This document shows positions 31,798 to 40,039 of a stretch of 64,000 bases of DNA, piece after piece (positions within the stretch are counted from its first letter, which is position 1; each line of letters opens with the position of its first letter). The position numbers and the translations under genes were made by a program. This stretch comes from Deltaproteobacteria bacterium (GTDB taxonomy: Bacteria; Myxococcota; Kuafuiibacteriia; Kuafuiibacteriales; Kuafuiibacteriaceae): the NCBI GenBank assembly GCA_016713425.1, contig JADJPE010000005.1, positions 4,376,501 to 4,440,500 of the forward strand, given 5' to 3'. The notes beneath the pieces were generated by a model. It did not search any database and was not told the DNA's origin. It saw nothing but the letters and a program-made list of their open reading frames with translations.

Positions 31798-32583
31798 TCA
31801 ATCGGTCGCCGGAGGGTGCGATGGGCTTCGTCTGGCCTCGAGGGCCGCCAGCAAGGCGACGCAGGCCGTCTCGACGCGAAGGATTCTGGGCCCAAGCGAC
31901 ACCCGCCCCAGTCCTTGGTCCTCGAGGCGCTCGATCTCGTACGGGATGAATCCGCCTTCGGGTCCCACCACGAGCACGACGCGTGCGTCGGCGGGCACCG
32001 CGATGTCGCGGAAGGGCCGGTGTGCCTCGGGGTGCGCAATGAACCCGTGCGCGCCTCGGATCAGATCCGGGAGGAGGTCCTCGACGAAGGGCTTGAACGC
32101 AGGCGCCACCCGGACCTCGGGCGGATGGGTCGTCTTGGACTGCATGAGCCCCTCGAAGAGGAGAGGGTCATGGTGCTCGGGTTCGAGGATTCGGGCCGAC
32201 AAATAGGCTTTCTCCGTTCGGCGCGCCCGAAAGAGGACCAGTCGGTCGACGCCCATCGCGGTGACTTCCGCGAAGATGCGGCGCAGAATGCGGGGGCGAG
32301 GAATCGCAAGACAAAGGTCGATGCGTGGCTTGGCTTCGAGCCCGGGCTCGAACGTGCATTCCAGAACGACCGGAGGTGGCGATCGAACCGCTGCGTCGGC
32401 CTCAGGAGGCGGAATTTCGACGAGCGTTCCGAAACCCCGCGGGCCCTTGAGCAGCCCCACGCGGATCTCTTGCCCCACCTGGCCCCGCAGCACTTCTCGA
32501 ATGTGTGTTGCCCGGTGATCACGGACCGCGAATCGGTTGGTCCCAGCGATGCGATCGCTTTCGAAGAGCAAAACAAGATTCAT
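31798..32583 (-). CDS. rsmE: 16S rRNA m3U1498 methyltransferase
   Basis: SPOUT-class enzyme that methylates U1498 of 16S rRNA. 261 aa; an N-terminal PUA-like part (HRATHIREVLRGQVGQEIRV) precedes the knotted SAM-binding region with ARVVLVVGPEGGFIPYEIE and SLGPRILRVETACVALL, both family hallmarks. The ATG overlaps the recD stop by 4 bp, so the two are translationally coupled. Confidence 0.95.
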   Translation of the reverse strand: MNLVLLFESDRIAGTNRFAVRDHRATHIREVLRGQVGQEIRVGLLKGPRGFGTLVEIPPPEADAAVRSPPPVVLECTFEPGLEAKPRIDLCLAIPRPRILRRIFAEVTAMGVDRLVLFRARRTEKAYLSARILEPEHHDPLLFEGLMQSKTTHPPEVRVAPAFKPFVEDLLPDLIRGAHGFIAHPEAHRPFRDIAVPADARVVLVVGPEGGFIPYEIERLEDQGLGRVSLGPRILRVETACVALLAALEARRSPSHPPATD

Positions 32584-34856
32584 GAGGGGGCGCCTCCGCC
32601 GGACGGTGTCTCGCGCTCAGGCGCGCACAGAGAGGCCTGAGCGCTTCGGTGCTGGTTCGCGTGCTCGTGCTCGTGCCTGCCTTCGCGCTCGTGCCTGTCT
32701 TCGTGCTCGTGCTTGCCTTCGTGCTCGTGCTTGCCTTCGTGCTCGTTGTCGCCCAACAGGCGTGGTCGGAGGCGATCCGAAAGGCCGGATTCGCGGCGCA
32801 CCCGCCGCTGAATCCCCAAGCCAAGAAGCTTGGGCTCGCCACAAACGATGACGGATGTCTTGCTGCGCGTGAGTCCGGTGTAGAGCAGCTCGCGTGTCAA
32901 AAGCGGGTTGTCTTCTTCCGGGATGATCAGCAGCGTGCGTTTGAACTCGGAGCCTTGTGCGCGGTGAATCGTCAAGGCATAGGCGAGATCGAGCTCGCTC
33001 TTCAGAAACTCGAGTCGGTGGAATTGAAGCCCCAAAGGCGCCCGAAAAGCAGCGAATGGTTGGGGTGGTCGGCCATCCACGGCGATCTGAAAGATGGCCC
33101 CCGTGTCTCCATTGAAGAGACTTCTCTCATAGTCGTTTCGTTGCATGATGACTGGTTCACCCGGCAGATAGGGCGCGCGGTTCGTTGCGCCGTTTGCGGA
33201 GAGCCAGCGTTCGTGAAGGCGCGCGTTGATCGCCTCAGCGCTTCGACCTCGGGGCCCGCCAGCTCGTGTGACGCAGAGGATACGGAAGTCCTCTAGATGA
33301 AGCAGCCAGCGTTCGGCCCGCTCCAGGTCGCGGTCGGCGATCCGTCCTTGGTTCATGCGCAGCGAGCCGCGGGAGATCCAGCGCACCAAGTCGTTCAAGG
33401 GGTGACTGGGGGGTGGCTGTGGCTGTGCGGTGTCCTTCCCGCCGAAGCCGAAGTTCTCTTCGAACCAGAACTCAAGGAGCTGGGGGAGAGCCTCTTCAGG
33501 CACCACTTCCGCGCCGGTCCGTCGGAGGGCGCCGACGTGTGTGCGTATAGGCATGGCCGGTTCTTGGGGCGCGGGCGCGTCGAGGGCGTCCCGGGCGCCG
33601 GCTCGGACGGCCTGCGCGGCGAGAAGAAGAGCTCGGCCGGCGGGGTCGCGTGCATCCATGCGGTGCGAATGGGTCAGCTCGATCGAGAACCGGCGCGCCG
33701 CGCCATCGATGTGTTCGAAGTCGGTCAAGAACGCGCCGGCTTCGATGGGCGGGAGCTGGTCACGGTCGCCGAGCAAGATGAGGTGGTCGCTCCGTGTTGA
33801 GGCCCTCAGAAGCTGATCCATCATCCCCAGGTCGATCATGGAGCTCTCGTCGACGATGATGACTTGCTCGGAGAGCGGGTTGTTCTCATGGTGTCGAAAG
33901 CGATCGCGCCCGGGTTCGTAACCCAGAAGGCGATGCAACGTCTCGGCGGCTACGCCGCGCGCTCGAAACGCATCATCAACGTCGTTCGGGACTTGGATGC
34001 GGGTCAGCGCGCGCGTGACGGACTCGGTCAGACGGTGCGCCGCTTTGCCCGTCGGCGCCGCGAGCGCGATCGCGGAAGGATGGATGCCAAGCCTCCCAAA
34101 GAGGCGCAGCAGACCGACGACGATCGAGGTCTTTCCGGTGCCAGGCCCGCCCGAGATGAGGAGCAGCGGTGTGCGCGTGGCCTTCACGAGTGCCTGTTGC
34201 TGTTCCTCGGTGGGGGGCTCCGCGCCGCGCGGTCCGATGCTCGGGCGCGCCGCGAGATCCCGGAGTGCGGTCTCGACCGCGACATGATCGAATGCGCCCA
34301 AGGGTCGAACGTCTGAGCTGCGAACGTCCGAACGCTGAGCGCTCGAGAGTCGTCGCGCCAGCGACTCGACGAGGCGAACTTCGAGGTGGAGCATCTTTTG
34401 AATGTACAGATGACCGTCGACCGCGAGGATGGGCGCGTAATCGTCTTCGTTGTATCCGACGACCGGCGCACCACGCTGTTCGGCGAGGAGCTTGGCGGCT
34501 TCTTCGTGTACTCGGACCGCATCGGCTTCCTCGATCACCGACGACAAGGTGTGGACGAAGGACGCAACGCCTTCGGCCGTGGACAGGGTGAGGCGCGTGC
34601 TTCCGCGCCGCATGGCGACCAAGGCGACATACACCAAGGCTGCGATGGTGGCCCGGGCGGTCGGAGGCTCGCGCGCCAACGAGGCCAAGGTCTCGGCGGC
34701 TTCGAGCATCGACGCAGACGAGGCATCGAGCGTGGTTCGCGGCGCTCGCGGCGTACATCCAAGAATCGGACCCGAACCGTCGGTGCCTGACATCAAGGAC
34801 CCCGCGGCGGTTTCGCTTCGCGTCGAGGCCCAAGGTAGATCGAGTTGCCGGGTCAT
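32580..34856 (-). CDS. recD: RecD-type helicase (exodeoxyribonuclease V alpha family)
   Basis: 758 aa SF1B 5'-3' helicase. Motifs: Walker A SGGPGTGKTSIVV, Walker B/II VDESSMIDLGMMDQLL, the GDRDQLP motif, and the C-terminal UvrD-like segment ALTIHRAQGSEF then LLYTGLTRSK. The N-terminal domain with LYIQKMLHLEVRL resembles RecD of RecBCD rather than RecD2, but recB and recC are not in the window. The last ~55 residues are a His/Glu-rich tail (HEGKHEHE) encoded by an 18-bp repeat. It overlaps the upstream cytochrome gene and the downstream rsmE by 4 bp each. Confidence 0.9.
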   Translation of the reverse strand: MTRQLDLPWASTRSETAAGSLMSGTDGSGPILGCTPRAPRTTLDASSASMLEAAETLASLAREPPTARATIAALVYVALVAMRRGSTRLTLSTAEGVASFVHTLSSVIEEADAVRVHEEAAKLLAEQRGAPVVGYNEDDYAPILAVDGHLYIQKMLHLEVRLVESLARRLSSAQRSDVRSSDVRPLGAFDHVAVETALRDLAARPSIGPRGAEPPTEEQQQALVKATRTPLLLISGGPGTGKTSIVVGLLRLFGRLGIHPSAIALAAPTGKAAHRLTESVTRALTRIQVPNDVDDAFRARGVAAETLHRLLGYEPGRDRFRHHENNPLSEQVIIVDESSMIDLGMMDQLLRASTRSDHLILLGDRDQLPPIEAGAFLTDFEHIDGAARRFSIELTHSHRMDARDPAGRALLLAAQAVRAGARDALDAPAPQEPAMPIRTHVGALRRTGAEVVPEEALPQLLEFWFEENFGFGGKDTAQPQPPPSHPLNDLVRWISRGSLRMNQGRIADRDLERAERWLLHLEDFRILCVTRAGGPRGRSAEAINARLHERWLSANGATNRAPYLPGEPVIMQRNDYERSLFNGDTGAIFQIAVDGRPPQPFAAFRAPLGLQFHRLEFLKSELDLAYALTIHRAQGSEFKRTLLIIPEEDNPLLTRELLYTGLTRSKTSVIVCGEPKLLGLGIQRRVRRESGLSDRLRPRLLGDNEHEGKHEHEGKHEHEDRHEREGRHEHEHANQHRSAQASLCAPERETPSGGGAPS
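32663..32752 (-). repeat. 18-bp tandem repeat encoding the His/Glu tail of RecD
   Basis: Five 18-bp units on the plus strand, with variants of CTTCGTGCTCGTGCTTGC. The frame-keeping period yields HEGKHE-like hexapeptides at the protein C-terminus. Confidence 0.9.
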
Positions 34857-36175
34857 CGATTCCGCCTACCCTCGGGCGTTGTTTTGGGCGCCTTGGGACC
34901 GACCCGCAGGGTCCTCTCTTCGTTCAAGAAGACGCGCATGGCGACGTAGCGTCCTTCGAGCGCGTGGTAGCGGAAGTTCTCCTCGCTGATTCGCCACTTC
35001 GACGCTCGGAGATGGAGCGTTACTTGGGCGCCGCTGGCCGGCGCCGAGAAAGCGAGCGACTGGGTTCGCCGCTCCTTGGGCTGGAGCCGGTTGTCGGAAC
35101 GCTTCTCGATCTTGGGGTACCAGATGTACTCGGCCCCGATCCTGGTCTTCTGTGCGGCCAGTGTGCTCCCGGCGGCCGTGCGGACGCTCGCGATGACCTC
35201 GATGAAGCGCTCGGGATCGCCGGTTGGGAGGAGGTGCCCCGCATTCGCGTTCTCGAGGGCGTAGGTCAGGGTGATCGGCTGGCCCGGCTCGATGGAGGCC
35301 GGGAGCTCGATCCAGCGCAGCGCGAGACCGTCCTTGAAGTGCGGCTGCATCTTCTTCATGTCGTCGGCAAACTCGGGCTTCTTGGGGATCAACGAGCCAC
35401 CAAACCAGTGTCGGCGTGTCTTCCGCGGGGCGCTGCCGAGCGCGGCGGGACGAACGATCTCGGGCATGTGGCATGACTGGCACGTGTAGCCCTCCCGCGC
35501 ATAAGGGCTTCGGGCGAGCTCTCCGCCGGTGTCGAAGACGCAAGCGAGGGTGAGCTCCGGGAACTCCGCTCGCGCGTCGTGGCAACGCGTGCACACGTCC
35601 GTTGACAGCAGGGCATCATCGCGGCGCACCGGATGGGGCGCCTTCGAGTCGCCCCAAGGGCCGACGATCACGCCGTCGCGCACGTGGCAGGTACCGCAGG
35701 TGATGGCGTCCTCCTGGAGCGCGGGATCGAAGTTCGGATTGGCGACGTAGATGGGGCTTCCGAGCGACCGGTTGTTGAGCCCGACGACGAGGTGCGGGAG
35801 CTGATTCTCGAGGGGCGTATGGCAGTTCACGCACATCCAGCCTACGTCGCGACCAGGCGCGCGCGACTTCTTCAGCTCCTCTTGAAACTGGGCGTCGTCC
35901 AGCCAAGCGCGCGCATGGGTCGAGATCCTCCACTCTTCATAGATGTCGACGTGGCAGGCACCGCATGATGCGGCGCGCATGTCGGCCAGTCCGGTCGGGG
36001 TGGGAGAATAATCGAAAGGTCGGAGATAGATCGGCTGGCTCTTGTAGAAACGGCGTGCCGCCTCGACCTCAGCGCCCGCCGGAGAGCTGCTGCCATCGCG
36101 CTGACAGTGAACGGCAAGACACAGCACGAACGTTCCCCCGAGCGCCGCCTGCCTCGGACCTAGACCTGAAAACAT
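34853..36175 (-). CDS. Pentaheme c-type cytochrome lipoprotein
   Basis: 440 aa. A signal peptide with the possible lipobox AVHC leads to five CxxCH haem-binding motifs: CGACH, CVNCH, CGTCH, CTRCH and CQSCH, all in the first 220 residues. The spacing and the CGACHVDIYEEWRISTHARAW context resemble the cytochrome c554 / multihaem cytochrome family. The C-terminal half (ITLTYALENANAGHLLPTGD and onward) looks like a beta-rich domain with no haem. It likely carries electrons in the periplasm or on the cell surface. Its stop overlaps the recD start by 4 bp, a surprising partner. Confidence 0.9.
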   Translation of the reverse strand: MFSGLGPRQAALGGTFVLCLAVHCQRDGSSSPAGAEVEAARRFYKSQPIYLRPFDYSPTPTGLADMRAASCGACHVDIYEEWRISTHARAWLDDAQFQEELKKSRAPGRDVGWMCVNCHTPLENQLPHLVVGLNNRSLGSPIYVANPNFDPALQEDAITCGTCHVRDGVIVGPWGDSKAPHPVRRDDALLSTDVCTRCHDARAEFPELTLACVFDTGGELARSPYAREGYTCQSCHMPEIVRPAALGSAPRKTRRHWFGGSLIPKKPEFADDMKKMQPHFKDGLALRWIELPASIEPGQPITLTYALENANAGHLLPTGDPERFIEVIASVRTAAGSTLAAQKTRIGAEYIWYPKIEKRSDNRLQPKERRTQSLAFSAPASGAQVTLHLRASKWRISEENFRYHALEGRYVAMRVFLNEERTLRVGPKAPKTTPEGRRNR

Positions 36176-36203
36176 ACCTCTCTGCCGCTCCCGCCTGTGC
36201 TTC

Positions 36204-36229
36204 TGCTCGTTGCTCGTGCTCGTGCTCGT
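36204..36229 (+). repeat. TGCTCG hexamer repeat
   Basis: Four copies of TGCTCG, one followed by an extra T, in the gap between the patatin and cytochrome genes. Confidence 0.8.
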
Positions 36230-36319
36230 TGCGCATCCTCATCCGCGACGCATATCGATTCCGATGCATCGTCGCGATGCATTGCGATCAAGATCGGCCG
36301 CGATCATCGACTCCGACTA

Positions 36320-38311
36320 TCATGCGGAGCGATCATTGGCTGCCGACTTCTTGCTCGACGGGTCTAAAAGCGGTTCCGCTGTCGGCCATGCGGCCGAGAA
36401 GCTGCGCATTGTTTCCGCCGATGCGGGGCCGCGCCCGACGGATGCGCGTGCGGAAGCTCGATTCGGCGCGCGGCTGGGCTGGGATAGGCTCAGGCAGAAG
36501 GGGGGCTCGATGATCTCGATCCGCCCGTCGGGATAGAAGTCGTTCAGCCGAAGCTCGCGTGTGACGACGGCCCGAAGACGCTCCGCAACCGTTTCGGCGC
36601 GCGAGGTCTCGAGCGTCAGCCCGTGGACGGCTGCGTCACCCGTCAAGCGGTGTGCTACGCGCCGGACGTGATACAGCGTGGAAAGGTATGCGCCTCGCCA
36701 GATCTCGAGGTACGGTCGGTGGTCCATCGGGCTCACCGAGAGGAGCTGCCGCAGTCGGTTGGCGGGCAGAAACGTATAGAACCCAACGTCGGGGTGCCGA
36801 CGAAGGGCCCAATTCCGCGCGCTCTCGAAGCGGGTAAAGGACACGGTGCGGATGTTTTGGTCCAGATTGTAGAGCACGCCGTGGTCGCGCGCGAATCCGG
36901 GCGTTCGTGATACGTAAGGCACGAAGGGGTCGAGCACGAAGACCAACCCCGCGCCGCGCTGGATGGCTTCGGTGAAGTTCGAGGTGCGCGTGACCGCACC
37001 GTCCTCGTGGAAGCGTCCGTCGAGTTCGGTGGGCGAAAAGGCGGGGTTGAGGCTCATCGATGCCTGGACTGCGACGCTGATGGGAATGTGGTTGTGGGTT
37101 TCGTCGCCGAACAGCACGTGGCGTCGCGCGTCTTGATCCGTCGCGCCGACGAAGAGCTTGCGCGGCATTCGTCGGAAGTCGTTCGTGGTACCGGGCACCG
37201 TGAGCGCATTGCGGAGCATGCGTTCGAACGTGTGGCCTCGAAAAGGTGGTCCGACGAGATCGAGGTAGTCGAAGAGAAGGCCCTCGAGCGACAGCTTCGA
37301 GCGGATTTTTCGCACGTCGCGCATCGTGCTCCAAAGCGCTTCGACGGCTCGTCGACCGCGGCGGAGCGCGGACGCGAAGTCGAAGTGCCCGAGGCGGAAC
37401 AAGGCCATCGAAAGCGGGGGCAGGCGCCCCCCGGAAACGCCAGCGACGGCGGCCATCATCTCGTCGATGGAGTAGCCGTTGGCCATCAAGGAGGTGACTA
37501 CGGCGCCAGCGCTGATACCGTAGTAGGCATCGAACGTGTTGACGAGCTTGCGCCCAAAACAGTCGTCGAGGCACTTCAGCGCGCCCATCTCGAAGTAGAT
37601 GCCGGTGATGCCTCCCCCGGCGGCGCAGAGCGCGCGGCTCTCGCGGCGTGGCCGCAGAAGCGCGAGATGCACTTGCTCGAGCACCCGGGCACCGAAGCTC
37701 GAAACCGCGTCGCTCTCCGCCCTCGTTCCCGCTCGGGTTCCGCTTCCGTCTTCGCTTCCGTTTTCGCTTCCGCTTCCGGTCCCGCTTCCGGTCCCGGTGC
37801 CCACTGTACGGTCGTTGCTCCGCCACGAGGGGTCGCGTAGGACGTGGCCTACGCCGCGTTGGCCCAGCTCGAGGATTGTTTGATCGATGAGGTCTCCCTC
37901 ACCGGACAGCAGGATCATGATTCGATGAAAACCGTAGCGTGTCTCCACATCCTCGACACCATCGAGGGCGGTGAGGAGTCGGAACGCTTTGTCTCGTTGC
38001 TCGATGAACTCTCGCTCCGGCCCTCGAAGATCGAGGATGAGAAAGTTGACGAACGCGGTCTGGAGGCACTCCACGACGTGCTCGGCAGAGCATCGTTCGT
38101 GCCATGTCGTGACAACATCTCGATATCGAAGCGTGTTGGGCTCGCCTGCGTCCTCGCGCTGCGCGCCCGGCGCGCGCGCCATGGTCTCGAGGAGCGAATC
38201 GAACTGGGGACGTGTCTTCGTCAGGACGAGGATCTGACTTCGGCTGGCATCGAACCTCATGCGAACGTCGGATTCGGGCAGAGACGGGACAGAGTCCGAA
38301 GGATCGATCAT
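36320..38311 (-). CDS. Patatin-like phospholipase with N-terminal receiver-like domain
   Basis: 663 aa from ATG 38311, chosen because GAAGGGCGGA immediately precedes it; GTG/ATG codons at 38365/38362 would add 17-18 residues. Residues 1-150 look like a response-regulator-type fold (QILVLTKTRPQFDSLLETMA, VNFLILDLRGPEREFIEQ), followed by a Gly/Ser/Thr repeat linker (about 37732-37800). The patatin domain shows the oxyanion GGGITG, the nucleophile in GISAGAV and the catalytic Asp in EDGAVT. The substrate is unknown; patatins cleave phospholipid acyl chains. It follows the poly-gamma-glutamate genes on the same strand. Confidence 0.85.
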   Translation of the reverse strand: MIDPSDSVPSLPESDVRMRFDASRSQILVLTKTRPQFDSLLETMARAPGAQREDAGEPNTLRYRDVVTTWHERCSAEHVVECLQTAFVNFLILDLRGPEREFIEQRDKAFRLLTALDGVEDVETRYGFHRIMILLSGEGDLIDQTILELGQRGVGHVLRDPSWRSNDRTVGTGTGSGTGSGSENGSEDGSGTRAGTRAESDAVSSFGARVLEQVHLALLRPRRESRALCAAGGGITGIYFEMGALKCLDDCFGRKLVNTFDAYYGISAGAVVTSLMANGYSIDEMMAAVAGVSGGRLPPLSMALFRLGHFDFASALRRGRRAVEALWSTMRDVRKIRSKLSLEGLLFDYLDLVGPPFRGHTFERMLRNALTVPGTTNDFRRMPRKLFVGATDQDARRHVLFGDETHNHIPISVAVQASMSLNPAFSPTELDGRFHEDGAVTRTSNFTEAIQRGAGLVFVLDPFVPYVSRTPGFARDHGVLYNLDQNIRTVSFTRFESARNWALRRHPDVGFYTFLPANRLRQLLSVSPMDHRPYLEIWRGAYLSTLYHVRRVAHRLTGDAAVHGLTLETSRAETVAERLRAVVTRELRLNDFYPDGRIEIIEPPFCLSLSQPSRAPNRASARASVGRGPASAETMRSFSAAWPTAEPLLDPSSKKSAANDRSA
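37732..37800 (-). repeat. CTTCCG-type hexamer repeat in the patatin linker
   Basis: Hexamers such as CTTCCG, GTTCCG and TTTTCG encode a Gly/Ser/Thr-rich linker between the two domains, in frame. Confidence 0.82.
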
Positions 38312-38441
38312 TCCGCCCTTCAGCATGCGCCGACAGACGCGATGCGTCAAACCCCTCGCCATCACGCCTCACCACGCCCGGCACGCCTCACCACCCCTCA
38401 CCACGCCGGGCACGCCCGCACGGGAGACGCAGCCGTCGCCA

Positions 38442-39584
38442 CTACACCATGGGTTCCGGGTGGGCCTTGTCGGATCGGCGCGTGGTTCGTGTCATTCGGA
38501 AACCAAGGTCGGATCGCACGAAGAGGTAGAGTGCACCTAAGATGCCGAGCAAGAGGGCGCTGACCAGCCAGACGTTCACTCGATTTCGATAGAACACGTG
38601 GCCTTCACCCACATTGGGCATCACGAGCGGGGGCGCCGGGAAGGCGTAGTGCTCCGCGAGCTTCTGGACGTAGGAGAGATGGATCACGGGGACCCCTTCC
38701 CGGACGAAGCGGCCCATCACCGAGTCGATGGGGTAGCTTGCGGTGGGCGTCTTGAGATTTACGCCCGGCGTGAACATCTTCTTGCCGATCTTCCGGCCGA
38801 CCGACGTGGAGCCACCACCTACGTTGATGTAAGCGCGTATTGGGTCCGCACCAGCCTCTTGGCGGTAGATGCGCATCCGTTGTTCGATGCTGTCGTCGAA
38901 GTCGATCGGGTTGATGAGTCTCAGATCGTGGGCGAGGATTCGATCTTCGATGATGCGCTGACCGCGCTTCGACATTCCGAGGCCTTTGTCTTCAATACCG
39001 CCGACCGAGGCGGCGACCGACCGATGATGAAAGATCTTCTTGTCGAACAGGAGCTTCTCCATGTCGATCCAGAGGAAGTTGGGTTCGTTTGCGCCCCACT
39101 GCGATGACGATGCGCTTGCGATGATGATCGGTCGCAGCTTGAGTGTCTCGACCGCGGACAAGACCGCGACATTGATCGCCGGAAACGATCCCGAGTAGCC
39201 GATGCCAACCAGATCTCCCTCGCTGAGCCCGATCTCTTTGAGATACGACACGACCACCGCGGCGAAGTTCGGATTGACCGACGTCTGCTTGGCGATGAGC
39301 GACCCCGCGTTGGTTGTTACGGGCGTGACGAGGGCGCCGATCATGCCGGACTGGGCCGGGTCTGCTTCCGGATTGATCGCAATGCCAAGCCGAAGGCGCT
39401 CCGCTCGGATGGCCTTGAAAGCGTCGTTCGTGAGCTGCGAGGCCTCGAGCTTCTCTTGATAGTAAGGTTCTTGCTCGCGCGGCGAGAATCGCTCGACGCC
39501 GATGTAGCCGCCGACCGAAGCGATCGAGATCAGCGAGAGCGCGGTTCGTGACACCCGCCGGGGGCGCCAGTACATCTTCTTCAT
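38442..39584 (-). CDS. pgsW: Poly-gamma-glutamate system protein
   Basis: 380 aa. Single transmembrane helices near both ends (SLISIASVGGYIGVERF, VNVWLVSALLLGILGALYLF) flank a soluble domain with VGIGYSGSFPAINVAVLSA and YINVGGGSTSVGRKIGK. This matches the family annotated as poly-gamma-glutamate system protein that accompanies CapB/CapC in some Gram-negative bacteria. Its exact job is unknown. ATG 39584 overlaps the capC stop by 4 bp. Confidence 0.85.
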   Translation of the reverse strand: MKKMYWRPRRVSRTALSLISIASVGGYIGVERFSPREQEPYYQEKLEASQLTNDAFKAIRAERLRLGIAINPEADPAQSGMIGALVTPVTTNAGSLIAKQTSVNPNFAAVVVSYLKEIGLSEGDLVGIGYSGSFPAINVAVLSAVETLKLRPIIIASASSSQWGANEPNFLWIDMEKLLFDKKIFHHRSVAASVGGIEDKGLGMSKRGQRIIEDRILAHDLRLINPIDFDDSIEQRMRIYRQEAGADPIRAYINVGGGSTSVGRKIGKKMFTPGVNLKTPTASYPIDSVMGRFVREGVPVIHLSYVQKLAEHYAFPAPPLVMPNVGEGHVFYRNRVNVWLVSALLLGILGALYLFVRSDLGFRMTRTTRRSDKAHPEPMV

Positions 39585-40039
39585 TCGAGAGCCTCGGGTC
39601 CAACGACAAGAATCAGGGCGAGTCGCACCACGACGGACGCCGTGAGCAGAGTGCTCACCGTCTCCGCGACGCCTTGCCGGTCGATCCAGATCGCGATGAG
39701 ACCGGGGATGATGTATCCGATCACGGTGTAGCCGATGTCTTGATTCACGGTGAAGTCCGCCGCAACGCCACGGACGAGTGACCCAAGAATGTAGCCGACC
39801 AAGATCATCAGCACGGTTCTTCGCCTTCCATAGACGATGACGATCGAGGCCAATGCGTGGACGATCAGGAACGTCAGGATGCCGGTCCCGAGGGTGAGGG
39901 CGACGTCGACCGGACGGCCGAGTGCGAGTGCGATATAGCCCGGCACCACCATGCCGCCGGCCGCGAGCCCAAAGAGCTCCGAGAAGAGAAGACTGACCGC
40001 GAGGCCCATGCCCACGGCGAGGGGAAGCGATTCGATCAT
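39581..40039 (-). CDS. capC: Poly-gamma-glutamate biosynthesis membrane protein CapC/PgsC
   Basis: 152 aa and about five transmembrane helices, including LAVGMGLAVSLLFSELFGLA, GMVVPGYIALALG and IGYTVIGYIIPGLIAIWIDR. The AAGGMVVPGY and IPGLIAIW motifs are characteristic of CapC, the membrane partner of the CapB ligase. It overlaps capB and pgsW by 4 bp on each side, so stoichiometric co-translation is expected. Confidence 0.93.
   Translation of the reverse strand: MIESLPLAVGMGLAVSLLFSELFGLAAGGMVVPGYIALALGRPVDVALTLGTGILTFLIVHALASIVIVYGRRRTVLMILVGYILGSLVRGVAADFTVNQDIGYTVIGYIIPGLIAIWIDRQGVAETVSTLLTASVVVRLALILVVGPEALE

Noticed and set aside
30514..32640. A 708-codon open frame on the plus strand
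   Set aside because: It is antisense to atpA and rsmE, has no family motif and reads as GC-rich shadow coding; atpA is unmistakable on the other strand.
36636..37826. A 396-codon minus-strand frame inside the patatin gene
   Set aside because: Same strand but a different frame from the patatin; very Arg/Pro-rich with no motif.
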